From assembly GCA_019323555.1 (NCBI GenBank), contig JAHWHC010000032.1:1-12772 (forward strand): DNA of 12,772 nt, read 5' to 3'. The stretch comes from Candidatus Woesearchaeota archaeon. Its GTDB lineage: Archaea; Nanobdellota; Nanobdellia; Woesearchaeales; ARS49. Positions within the stretch are counted from its first letter, which is position 1, and every line of letters begins with the position of its first letter. The position numbers were made by a program, and so were the translations under genes. A model generated the notes under the pieces. The model ran no database searches and was not told the DNA's origin. It saw only the letters and a list, made by a program, of their open reading frames with translations. Below are positions 6,272 through 12,653 of the stretch, piece after piece.

Positions 6272-6279
6272 TTTAAATA
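6272..6279 (+). promoter_or_regulatory. TATA box for the LEA-2 gene, leaderless spacing
   Basis: TTTAAATA right after the preceding stop codon, centred 26 bp before the ATG at 6302. Confidence 0.65.
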
Positions 6280-6301
6280 CCAGAATATATAAAAAGACAG
6301 T

Positions 6302-6904
6302 ATGAAGAAGCAAAAGAGGTGGACTGTCCCTGTTGTGATACTTCTTATTCTCTTGATTGCAATCGGGGGATATGTCGCTTATTACTTCTATGCCTTTACT
6401 CAGCTTAAAGTAACAGATGTAGAGATATCAAAATTCACTGACTTCAGTCTGAAGGGTTTTTCTTTTGTTGGCTACATTGACGTGTATAATCCTAATTTTA
6501 TTTCAGTCAAGATTGAAAAGATTGATATGAGTGTTATTTTTGAGCCCACAGACCAGAAGCTTGTCTCCGGCTTCCTGCAGGGCGAGAAACTGCCTGCCAA
6601 GCAGGTGACAAGGATTCCATTTCAGCAGAACATTAGCTGGGCTCCTGCCCTCTCCTTGGTTCTGCAGCTAGCCACTAGCAAAGAGCCTGCAAATATTGTT
6701 CTTGCAGGAAATGTTTTTGTTACAAAGGATATCACGCTGCCTTTTGTCTATAAAGTGGATGTTCGAGAGTATTTTAAGAAATATGCTGAAGAGTATGTTG
6801 AATCCCAGAAAAAAAGTGTTGTTGAGAAAATAGAAGAAAGATATGGTGAGACTGTTGGTGCGATTGCAGAGCGTGTTGCAGGGTATATTCCTAAGCTTAT
6901 TTGA
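6302..6904 (+). CDS. LEA type 2 / WHy-domain protein with N-terminal membrane anchor
   Basis: The 200-residue protein has a basic N-terminus (KKQKR), one transmembrane segment (about 9-31) and a beta-rich domain (about 34-155). The LEA14/WHy signature is visible: VTDVEI, then VGYIDVYNPNFISVKIEKIDM with NPN at 63-65, then the amphipathic strand pattern through VLAGNVFV. The last 45 residues form a charged helix (YFKKYAEEYVESQ...). LEA-2 domains are found in archaeal membrane proteins and are linked with desiccation or stress protection, though the molecular role is not established. The domain is expected on the outer face of the membrane (inference). Its TGA overlaps the 3' end of the opposing gene by 8 bp. 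Confidence 0.82.
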   Translation: MKKQKRWTVPVVILLILLIAIGGYVAYYFYAFTQLKVTDVEISKFTDFSLKGFSFVGYIDVYNPNFISVKIEKIDMSVIFEPTDQKLVSGFLQGEKLPAKQVTRIPFQQNISWAPALSLVLQLATSKEPANIVLAGNVFVTKDITLPFVYKVDVREYFKKYAEEYVESQKKSVVEKIEERYGETVGAIAERVAGYIPKLI

Positions 6905-7406
6905 TGAATTTATATTTCTTTAGAAGTTCTTTTAGGTCTGTCCAGTCTGTGCTTTGCTTGAATTCTTTAAGCCGCTCTGGAGGCAGTTGCTTTATTACAT
7001 AGAGCGTGATTTTTGCCATGTCTCTCATGTCTTTTTGCATGAGTTCTTTTGCAACCATTTCTTTTATCCTGCCCTCTTCCTCTTCTTCCAGCATTTTGTC
7101 TTTTTGCTCTGTCTCTTGTTTGTATGGCTTGAACTTGAACCTGTCCATCAGGCTCTGCCATATGGATTTTTTCTCTCCAACAACCTCTTCCTCTAGAGTC
7201 TCTATTTGAGGTTCCTCTATTTTTTCTGGTTCTGGCTTTTTCTCCTCTGGTTCTCCGTATGTCTGTATTTCAGGAGGCATTTTTATTGGTGGGGGCGTTG
7301 GTTTTGGCATCATCCCTTTGATCATTCCAAAGACATCTATCTTCTTTCTTTTTCTTCCTGAAAGATATTCAGATAAATCCTTGTCAAATTCGTTTTTGCT
7401 CCCCAT
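6897..7406 (-). CDS. Pro/Glu-rich hypothetical protein
   Basis: The 169 residues match no family I recognise. The N-terminal basic patch SGRKRKKIDVFGMIKGM (about 16-32) is followed by a proline-rich stretch (33-51) and an acidic, probably disordered Pro/Glu linker (52-80). A short basic amphipathic segment, SIWQSLMDRFKFKPYK (81-96), leads into a helical C-terminal domain (about 104-169) ending LKELLKKYKFIK. There is no signal peptide or transmembrane segment, so it is probably cytoplasmic, perhaps an adaptor at the membrane or with nucleic acid (speculation). The start is supported by a TATA box at 7431-7438 giving an almost leaderless mRNA. Its clean, long frame against the AT-rich background and its own promoter argue it is real. 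Confidence 0.75.
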   Translation of the reverse strand: MGSKNEFDKDLSEYLSGRKRKKIDVFGMIKGMMPKPTPPPIKMPPEIQTYGEPEEKKPEPEKIEEPQIETLEEEVVGEKKSIWQSLMDRFKFKPYKQETEQKDKMLEEEEEGRIKEMVAKELMQKDMRDMAKITLYVIKQLPPERLKEFKQSTDWTDLKELLKKYKFIK

Positions 7407-7430
7407 ATTTTTCTCTAGAAACAGACTTCA

Positions 7431-7438
7431 TTTAAATA
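7431..7438 (-). promoter_or_regulatory. TATA box for the Pro/Glu-rich gene
   Basis: TATTTAAA on the minus strand, centred about 28 bp from the ATG at 7406, giving a leader of at most a few bases. Confidence 0.55.
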
Positions 7439-7455
7439 CTTTACTCTTGAAAAGG

Positions 7456-7463
7456 TTTATATA
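7456..7463 (+). promoter_or_regulatory. TATA box for the MEMO gene; fixes its start
   Basis: TTTATATA (within a longer TA run) centred 26 bp before the ATG at 7486. This makes upstream in-frame starts (for example 7318) untenable. Confidence 0.7.
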
Positions 7464-7485
7464 TATTGAATCAAACAGCGTAATT

Positions 7486-8319
7486 ATGAGAAATCCTGCG
7501 GTTTCAGGCGTTTTCTATCCTGCTGATCCGGCTAGTCTCAGGAATACTCTCCAAGAATGCCTTCTCTCTGATTTTGGTCCTGGAAAATTGCCTAAAAAAG
7601 GCAGTAAATCCCTCAAAGGAGTTATTGTGCCGCATGCAGGTTATATTTATTCTGGTCCTTGCGCTGCTTATGCATATAAAGCAATTGCAGAGGCTGAAAA
7701 GCCGGATTTATTCATTCTTCTTGGCCTCTCTCACTCTGGCTTCAGCAGCTGTCTTAGTTTAGAGGATTGGAAAACCCCTTTAGGAATAGCAAAGGTTGAT
7801 AAGGATTTTGGAAAATTGCTTGTTGAGAACGGTGTTTCTCAGGATGAATCTGCTCACGCTAATGAGCATTCTATTGAAGTCCAGATTCCTTTTCTGCAAT
7901 TTATTTTGAAAGATTTCAAGTTTATTCCTGTGATTGTTTCAGGTGATTACAAGCAAGTCGCAGATGCTGTCTTAAAATCAATTAAGCAGTCTAAGAAAAA
8001 AGTGATAATTATCGCCAGCTCGGACTTTACGCATTATGGCAGGGATTATGGCTATGCCCCTTTTATAGACAATATAAAAGAAAATATGCACAAGCTTGAC
8101 AATGGTGCGATTGAGCACATCAAAAAATTAGATGCAAATGCCTTTCTTGATTACACTGATAAAACAGGCGCAACAATCTGCGGCAAATATCCTATTGCAT
8201 GTTTATTAGAATGCATAAAACCAGCTAAAGTAGAGTTGTTAAAATATTACACCTCTGCAGACATCTCTGAAAGTGATTACTCTGCTGCTGTGGGCTATGC
8301 TGCAATAAAGTTCAGTTAA
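7486..8319 (+). CDS. MEMO family protein (AmmeMemoRadiSam group)
   Basis: A 277-residue protein starting MRNPAVSGVFYPADP, the classic MEMO N-terminus. The open frame runs further upstream to 7318, but that part lies antisense in the neighbouring gene. The ATG at 7486 has perfect leaderless TATA spacing and matches the family start. Motifs: VPHAGYIYSG (H50), LGLSHSG (H83), EHSIEVQIPFLQ (H128), SSDFTHYG (H183), ICGKYPIACLLE (C232) and DYSAAVGYAAIKF at the end. H50, H83 and C232 correspond to the metal-binding His/His/Cys of human MEMO1; the fold resembles class III extradiol dioxygenases. In many microbes it is encoded with AMMECR1 and a radical SAM enzyme, neither of which is in this window. 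The biochemical role in archaea is unresolved. Confidence 0.93.
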   Translation: MRNPAVSGVFYPADPASLRNTLQECLLSDFGPGKLPKKGSKSLKGVIVPHAGYIYSGPCAAYAYKAIAEAEKPDLFILLGLSHSGFSSCLSLEDWKTPLGIAKVDKDFGKLLVENGVSQDESAHANEHSIEVQIPFLQFILKDFKFIPVIVSGDYKQVADAVLKSIKQSKKKVIIIASSDFTHYGRDYGYAPFIDNIKENMHKLDNGAIEHIKKLDANAFLDYTDKTGATICGKYPIACLLECIKPAKVELLKYYTSADISESDYSAAVGYAAIKFS

Positions 8320-8600
8320 CGCTTTTTCTTTTTTTGAACAAGTTTCCTCAATCCATTAACTGGAGCAAGGGCATATTCTTCAACATGCACTTGTTTAGCT
8401 CTCTCTGCTATCCAGCCAAGCAGGACTGTAATCAATACTGCAAGTATAGTTATAATTACTGCATAAACCCAAGGCCCATAGTGTTCTAGCCCAAATTGCT
8501 GCAAAAACCCTTTGATTGCTTCGTTCCAGGCAAGAGCAGCCACAAGGCCAAAGGCACTGGTTATCAGAACAGTGAATTTTTCCAGTATTTCATTTTTCAT
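8316..8600 (-). CDS. DUF5654 family small membrane protein
   Basis: The 94-residue product has two transmembrane segments (VLITSAFGLVAALAW and VYAVIITILAVLITVLLGW). The intervening WNEAIKGFLQQFG matches the small archaeal DUF5654 family; the tail ends in KKKKR, probably cytoplasmic. Function is unknown. I chose the ATG at 8600 over the upstream frame opening at 8627. A GGGTGAT ribosome binding site (8605-8611) sits 4 nt before it, and the TATA box at 8636-8643 puts the transcript start near 8613, downstream of 8627. Its TAA shares the tetranucleotide TTAA with the MEMO stop codon on the other strand. Confidence 0.82.
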   Translation of the reverse strand: MKNEILEKFTVLITSAFGLVAALAWNEAIKGFLQQFGLEHYGPWVYAVIITILAVLITVLLGWIAERAKQVHVEEYALAPVNGLRKLVQKKKKR

Positions 8601-8635
8601 GAACATCACCCAGTATCCTGAAAACATCTCTTGTT

Positions 8636-8643
8636 TTTAAATA
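8636..8643 (-). promoter_or_regulatory. TATA box for the DUF5654 gene
   Basis: TATTTAAA on the minus strand, with predicted start near 8613. The short leader begins just before the GGGTGAT ribosome binding site. Confidence 0.55.
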
Positions 8644-8654
8644 TTTCCACCAGC

Positions 8655-8663
8655 TTTTTAAAT
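8655..8663 (+). promoter_or_regulatory. TATA box for the 53-residue membrane protein
   Basis: TTTTTAAAT with predicted start near 8685, so the mRNA would begin at the AGAGGT ribosome binding site (8685-8690), 7 nt before the ATG at 8698. Confidence 0.5.
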
Positions 8664-8697
8664 CATCTCTGCCTGGTATATACTAGAGGTAGTGAAG

Positions 8698-8859
8698 ATG
8701 AAGCATGATTTTTGGGGCGTATGCGCCGGAATCGGAGTTGCGGTATTCGGAATTTTACTGGTTCTTACTAGCTCTAGCACTTCTTGGCTAAAGATTCAAT
8801 ATGTTGCTGCCTGCATATTGTTAGGTATGGCTGTTTGCTATGTAGGTGATAGAATTTAA
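8698..8859 (+). CDS. 53-residue two-helix membrane protein
   Basis: A short frame opened by ATG at 8698 with AGAGGT 7 nt upstream and a TATA box at the right distance. The product has two hydrophobic segments (about residues 6-24, WGVCAGIGVAVFGILLVLT, and 34-49, QYVAACILLGMAVCYV), with a short polar turn SSSTSW between. It starts MKHDF and ends GDRI. No family is recognised; it resembles generic small archaeal hairpin membrane proteins. Its stop codon shares TTAA with the stop of the opposing lipoprotein gene, the same arrangement as the MEMO/DUF5654 pair. That arrangement, with promoter and ribosome binding site, makes a real gene likely. Confidence 0.7.
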   Translation: MKHDFWGVCAGIGVAVFGILLVLTSSSTSWLKIQYVAACILLGMAVCYVGDRI

Positions 8860-9827
8860 TTTGCAGTAGAGTAAAATCCTTCTTTGCTTGAGATTTCTTC
8901 TGCTGTTCTGTGGTTTACATGTTTTGCTTTGATTGTGTTTGCTGATAAGAAGTCATATAGCCACAGTCCGCTTGGCTGTTTGTCTATGAATGTCTGTACT
9001 TTTACAGGAAGCCCTATTTCTTCGTCATAATACATTATTACTTGCCTAGGTCCGTCTTGATACTCTAATCTTCTCACTTTCCTTGGGCCTATGTAATAAT
9101 GCCCTGTTTCTGTCTTTACTTCTGGATCTAGTGTATATACCTCAAATAGCCACTCATCAGGTCTTTTTGTGTAAAAGTCACTGTACTTAAGAGGGTATGG
9201 CACGTCTGCCAACTCTAGTTCAGCGCATCTTCTGTTTCCTAATCTTGGGTCATTTCCTTCGCAGTATCCGGTAGTTGTTTTGTCTATCCTGTTCATGTAA
9301 ACAGTATCTACATAGAATACTGCATAATGTGTCCCATTTACTTGCTGGCTGGTGTATTGCTCTGATTCCCCTAGTTTTATCTTGACATCGTCTCCGTAGA
9401 TAAAGTACCAGTCATTATTAAACAGATATTTGTATCCTGTTACATCATTAGTATAAGTTTTCATTAGCTGCTCTAGAAGGTCTGCGGCGTCTACGCTTGC
9501 AGATTCTTTCTCAAATTCTTTTATTTCTTCCTCTGTGAGTTCATTTGTTATCTCTTCTGGTTCTTCTTCAGGCTCTTCTGTGGTAGTTTCTTCCTTGGTT
9601 TTAATCTCTACAGGCGTTGTTTCTTCAACAACTATCTCTGTCTCTGTCTGTTCTGGTTCTTCTTTTGTTGCATTTTGTTCAGTGTCGCAAGAACCATCTT
9701 CATCCATGTCAAGACAGCACTGGCCTTCTTTTAGAATAAATGGTTTTTCACACTGCTGCTCAATAGGGCTGCAGCTGACTAGCATGATCAATGCACTGAA
9801 TAATGCGAATAATACCAGCCGTTTCAT
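8856..9827 (-). CDS. Predicted lipoprotein with Glu/Thr-rich linker
   Basis: The 323 residues begin with a signal peptide (KR plus a hydrophobic stretch 3-15) and lipobox LVSC, so C19 is the likely lipidated cysteine. A small cysteine motif follows, C26 then GQCCLDMDEDGSCD (36-48), whose DxDxDG core resembles a calcium loop. A Glu/Thr-rich, probably disordered spacer runs about 50-110. The C-terminal domain (about 118-323) is rich in aromatic beta-strands (GYKYLFNNDWYFIYGDD, VIMYYDEEIGLPVKV). It is suggestive of a LolA-like or other beta-fold carrier, but I cannot name the family. Function is unknown; it sits on the outer face of the membrane. It has its own near-leaderless promoter at 9854-9861. 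Confidence 0.78.
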   Translation of the reverse strand: MKRLVLFALFSALIMLVSCSPIEQQCEKPFILKEGQCCLDMDEDGSCDTEQNATKEEPEQTETEIVVEETTPVEIKTKEETTTEEPEEEPEEITNELTEEEIKEFEKESASVDAADLLEQLMKTYTNDVTGYKYLFNNDWYFIYGDDVKIKLGESEQYTSQQVNGTHYAVFYVDTVYMNRIDKTTTGYCEGNDPRLGNRRCAELELADVPYPLKYSDFYTKRPDEWLFEVYTLDPEVKTETGHYYIGPRKVRRLEYQDGPRQVIMYYDEEIGLPVKVQTFIDKQPSGLWLYDFLSANTIKAKHVNHRTAEEISSKEGFYSTAN

Positions 9828-9853
9828 AGTAAGTAGAAAGTCTTAAGAGCACA

Positions 9854-9861
9854 TATTTAAA
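9854..9861 (-). promoter_or_regulatory. TATA box for the lipoprotein gene
   Basis: TTTAAATA on the minus strand, with predicted start about 4 nt before the ATG at 9827. Confidence 0.6.
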
Positions 9862-9874
9862 TTTTTCCAAAAAG

Positions 9875-9894
9875 TATTTATACTCGTATTTATA
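9875..9894 (+). promoter_or_regulatory. Two identical TATA boxes upstream of polX
   Basis: TATTTATA occurs at 9875-9882 and again at 9887-9894. The first predicts a start near 9904, so the transcript begins with the AGGTGAT ribosome binding site. The second predicts a start at 9917, exactly on the ATG (leaderless). Confidence 0.55.
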
Positions 9895-9903
9895 GTCATA
9901 ATT

Positions 9904-9910
9904 AGGTGAT
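9904..9910 (+). promoter_or_regulatory. Shine-Dalgarno AGGTGAT of polX
   Basis: AGGTGATT is complementary to AAUCACCU of the 16S 3' end and stands 6 nt before the ATG. The same AGGTGAT is used at 11644-11650 for the 91-residue gene. Confidence 0.65.
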
Positions 9911-9916
9911 TAAAAA

Positions 9917-11632
9917 ATGAAAAATCTCGAGATTGCAAGTATCTTTTATGAGATTGCAGATATTCTTGAGATGCAGGGTGTTGAGTGGAAGCCGCGGGCA
10001 TATCGTCGTGCTGCGCAGGCTATTGAGACAAGTTCTGAGGATGTTGAAAAGATATATGATAAAGGCGGTTTAAAGGCTCTTAAAGAGATTCCTGGGGTGG
10101 GGGATGCTATTGCTCAAAAGATTGAGGAATTCATAAAGACCGGCAAAATAAAGGAATATTTGCGCTTAAAGAAGGGCATTCCTGCAGGTGTTGAAAAAAT
10201 AATGGGTATTCCTGGAATGGGCCCTAAAAAAGCCCTGCTTCTTGCTAAAAAATTGAAAATTAAGACTATCAAGGATCTTGAAAAAGCTGCTAAAGCAGGA
10301 AAAATTAGGAAACTGCCAAGGTTTGGGGAGAAAAGTGAAGAAGATATCTTGAAAGGTATTGAGCTTCACAAATCTAGTGCAGGCAAGATGCTTCTTGGCA
10401 AGGCTTGGCCAATTGCTCAGGAAGTGATCTCAAGCATGAAAAAAGTAAGAGAAGTGAAGAAAATAAGCCTGGCAGGTTCTACACGACGTAGAAAAGAGGT
10501 TGTCAGGGATCTTGATATTCTTGGGGTTTCCTCTAATCCTAAGAAGGTCATGGATTTTTTCACAAAGCTTCCTGCTGTTTCAGCTGTGCTTGCTAAAGGC
10601 TCAACCAAGTCTTCTGTTAGGTTGAAAGAAGGCCTTAATTGTGATTTTCGTGTTGTTGAGGAAAAGAGTTTTGGGGCTGCCCTGCAATACTTTACTGGCT
10701 CTAAGAGCCACAATATTCGCTGCAGGCAGATTGCCATAAAAAAAGGCCTGAAGTTGAATGAGTATGGCTTATTTGATGTCAAGACAAAGAGGTATGTCTG
10801 CGGCAAGACAGAACCAGAGGTATACAAAAAACTTGGTATGCAGTATGTCGAGCCAGAGCTGCGTGAAAACCAGGGAGAGATAGAGGCTGCCCTGAAAAAT
10901 AAGCTCCCTGCGTTGATTGACTATAAAGACATTAAAGGGGATCTTCAGATGCACACAAAATACAGCGATGGTGTGGATACTATAGAGCAGATGGCTAGGG
11001 TTGCTCTGCAGATGGGGTATGAATATATCGCGATAACAGATCACAGCAAGAGCGAGCACATTGCTCACGGCATGGATGAAAAAAGGCTATCTAAGTATCT
11101 TGCAGAGATTGATAAAGTCAACAAGAAACTGAAAGGCATTAGAATTCTTAAGGGTGCTGAAGTGGATATCTTGAAAGATGGTTCTCTTGATTATTCTGAT
11201 AAATACCTTAAAAAATTAGATATCGTGATTGCAGCTGTGCACTCTAGGTTCAAGAGCTCAGAGGCAGAAATGACTAAAAGAATCCTTAAGGCCCTGGAAA
11301 ACAGATATGTTCACATTCTTGCACACCCCACCGGCAGATTGGTTAACACAAGAAAGCCTTATGCAGTTAATTTAAGCAAGGTTTTTGATGCCTGCAAGGC
11401 AAATAATGTCTGGCCAGAGATTGATGCATTCCCTTCCAGGTTGGACTTGAATGACAGTAATGCAAAGTATGCCCTAGAAAAAGGAGTGCAGCTTGTGATT
11501 GACACAGACAGTCATAGCGCAGATCAATTAAGGTACATGGAATTTGGGATTGCGACTGCGAGAAGGGGCTGGGCAAGGAAAAAAGACATAATCAATACCT
11601 TGCCCTGGAAAAAGTTCGAAAAGCTTTTATAG
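9917..11632 (+). CDS. polX: DNA polymerase X with C-terminal PHP domain
   Basis: The 571 residues have the usual PolX layout. An 8-kDa-like domain (about 1-55) leads into helix-hairpin-helix motifs IPGVGDAIAQKI (58-69) and IPGMGPKKALLLAKKL (98-113). The Pol beta-type nucleotidyltransferase core follows: GSTRRRKEVVRDLDIL with D198 and D200, third aspartate in NCDFRVV (D243), and FTGSKSHN. The PHP domain has GDLQMHTKYSDG (H346), ITDHSKSEH (D375, H376), GAEVDIL (E415), AAVHS (H442), LAHPTGR (H470) and DTDSHS (D531, H533). The first PHP ligand is Gln (Q344) rather than His, a variant I believe occurs in other PolX proteins. Expected role: gap filling plus 3'-5' exonuclease or end processing in base excision and break repair. 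It heads a tight plus-strand gene run with a phosphoesterase. Confidence 0.96.
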   Translation: MKNLEIASIFYEIADILEMQGVEWKPRAYRRAAQAIETSSEDVEKIYDKGGLKALKEIPGVGDAIAQKIEEFIKTGKIKEYLRLKKGIPAGVEKIMGIPGMGPKKALLLAKKLKIKTIKDLEKAAKAGKIRKLPRFGEKSEEDILKGIELHKSSAGKMLLGKAWPIAQEVISSMKKVREVKKISLAGSTRRRKEVVRDLDILGVSSNPKKVMDFFTKLPAVSAVLAKGSTKSSVRLKEGLNCDFRVVEEKSFGAALQYFTGSKSHNIRCRQIAIKKGLKLNEYGLFDVKTKRYVCGKTEPEVYKKLGMQYVEPELRENQGEIEAALKNKLPALIDYKDIKGDLQMHTKYSDGVDTIEQMARVALQMGYEYIAITDHSKSEHIAHGMDEKRLSKYLAEIDKVNKKLKGIRILKGAEVDILKDGSLDYSDKYLKKLDIVIAAVHSRFKSSEAEMTKRILKALENRYVHILAHPTGRLVNTRKPYAVNLSKVFDACKANNVWPEIDAFPSRLDLNDSNAKYALEKGVQLVIDTDSHSADQLRYMEFGIATARRGWARKKDIINTLPWKKFEKLL

Positions 11633-11653
11633 TCGATTAATTAAGGTGATATT

Positions 11654-11929
11654 ATGGCATTTAAAGATGATGTTAAGAACAAGATCCCTGCTTATCTGCA
11701 GGACACTCCTGAATTCAAGGTTTTTACTGCGTTGATAAAGAAAGAGAATATTAGGGGGCCTGCATCCCTACGAGCATATCTTGATGCGAATATGGAAAAG
11801 TTAAAGGCAGACTTCAAGGAAATGAGCAGATCAAATAAAGAGGGTAGCATGAACAGGAAATTGCGTCCGATAGCAAAGAAGTTGGATTTCTTGAAAGTTG
11901 TTGATAAAAAGTTTGTAAAATATCTGTAA
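11654..11929 (+). CDS. 91-residue hypothetical protein
   Basis: It has a good AGGTGAT ribosome binding site (11644-11650) 3 nt before the ATG and lies 21 nt after polX and 1 nt before the phosphoesterase gene, so it is clearly inside the operon. The product is small, basic and mostly helical (KNKIPAYLQDTPEFKVFTALIKKENI, then ASLRAYLDANMEKLKADFKEM, then a lysine-rich end VVDKKFVKYL). It has no cysteines, signal or membrane segment. No family recognised. A nucleic-acid-binding accessory to polX or the phosphoesterase is plausible from context and charge only. A TATA-like TTTTATAG at 11624-11631 could give it a second promoter. Confidence 0.72.
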   Translation: MAFKDDVKNKIPAYLQDTPEFKVFTALIKKENIRGPASLRAYLDANMEKLKADFKEMSRSNKEGSMNRKLRPIAKKLDFLKVVDKKFVKYL

Positions 11930-11930
11930 A

Positions 11931-12290
11931 ATGCCAATATTTGTTGTTCACAAGCACCATGCATCTCATTTGCACTGGGATCTGCGTCTGGAAATGAATA
12001 GAGTTCTTAAGTCTTGGGCAGTTCCTAAGCAGCCGCCCCTGAAAAAAGGCATTAAGCGTTTGGCTGTGCAGGTAACAGATCATGCTTTGTCTTATGCTAA
12101 ATTTGAAGGCACTATTCCTGAAGGAAGTTATGGTGCTGGAAAAGTTGAGATCTGGGACAAGGGAACCTATTCTCTCGTCGAGAAAGAAGCAAAGAAGATT
12201 ATTGTGAATTTCAAAGGGAAAAAATTAAAAGGGGAGTATTGTTTAGTTCTTTTCCGGCCGCCAAAGAATTGGCTGTTTTTTAAAAGATGA
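11931..12290 (+). CDS. Stand-alone LigD-type 3'-phosphoesterase
   Basis: The 119 residues correspond to the PE domain that in bacterial NHEJ ligase LigD removes 3'-phosphates and 3'-ribonucleotides from DNA ends. Signature residues are all present: VHKHHASHLHWDLRLEM with H9, H15, D17 and R19, then QVTDHALSYAKFEGTIPEGSYGAG with H51 and Y55, then KGKKLKGEYCLVLF and a final W in NWLFFK. They match the catalytic/metal His, His, Asp, Arg and His, Tyr of Pseudomonas LigD. There is no ligase or polymerase domain; the length is that of the PE domain alone, as in known archaeal stand-alone versions. The partner ligase is not in the window. Start 1 nt after the previous stop; its TGA overlaps the next ATG (ATGA). 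Confidence 0.92.
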   Translation: MPIFVVHKHHASHLHWDLRLEMNRVLKSWAVPKQPPLKKGIKRLAVQVTDHALSYAKFEGTIPEGSYGAGKVEIWDKGTYSLVEKEAKKIIVNFKGKKLKGEYCLVLFRPPKNWLFFKR

Positions 12291-12628
12291 TCAAAAACAC
12301 AACAAAAAAGACAGTGATTGCAAGGTATTGCAAAAAGCGCAGGAATATTCTGGCAAAGACTTTTGGTTTGATGCTCAAGAATAACATCACTCCCTTGATG
12401 TTTATCTTTAGAAAAGAGAAGATTGTTCCGATTCACACACTTCTTGTTAGAAAGCCTATTGATTTAGTGTATCTGGACCGTCAGATGAAGGTTGTTGATA
12501 TTAAAGAGAACCTTCTGCCCTATCGTTTCTATACCCCTAAGGCAAGAGCAATGTATGTTTTAGAGCTTCCTGCTGGTTTTATAGGCAAATCAAGGACATC
12601 TGTGGGCGATTTAGTAAACTTTAAATAA
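12287..12628 (+). CDS. DUF192 family protein
   Basis: The 113 residues match the small DUF192 beta-fold family: KTFGLMLKNN near residues 24-33 in place of the usual GLMFR, then PLMFIFRKEKIVPIHTLLVRKPIDLVYLD, ending AMYVLELPAGFIGKSRTSVGDLVNF. Many homologues carry a signal peptide; this one does not, so it is probably cytoplasmic, as in other archaeal members. Function of the family is unknown. The start overlaps the phosphoesterase stop as ATGA, a sign of translational coupling. The stop codon TAA lies inside the TATA box of the downstream tRNA gene. Confidence 0.85.
   Translation: MIKNTTKKTVIARYCKKRRNILAKTFGLMLKNNITPLMFIFRKEKIVPIHTLLVRKPIDLVYLDRQMKVVDIKENLLPYRFYTPKARAMYVLELPAGFIGKSRTSVGDLVNFK
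12620..12627 (+). promoter_or_regulatory. TATA box for tRNA-Trp
   Basis: TTTAAATA with predicted start near 12650, about 4 nt before the tRNA 5' end. It overlaps the final codons and stop of the DUF192 gene. Confidence 0.6.
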
Positions 12629-12653
12629 TCTCTAATAATTCTGCTATACTGTT

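Noticed and set aside
6037..6276. 79-codon frame overlapping the thiolation-like gene
   Set aside because: It is an out-of-frame shadow of a gene with recognisable motifs and has no promoter or ribosome binding site of its own.
7318..7485. N-terminal extension of the MEMO gene upstream of 7486
   Set aside because: It is antisense to the Pro/Glu-rich gene and lies upstream of the TATA box at 7456-7463; MEMO proteins begin at the RNPAVSGxFYP motif, which is at 7486.
8601..8627. Nine extra N-terminal residues for the DUF5654 protein
   Set aside because: The predicted transcript start (about 8613) is inside this stretch, and the GGGTGAT ribosome binding site serves the ATG at 8600.
9535..9846. 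103-codon Ser/Val-rich plus-strand frame
   Set aside because: It is the complement of the Glu/Thr-rich linker of the lipoprotein; low complexity explains its openness.
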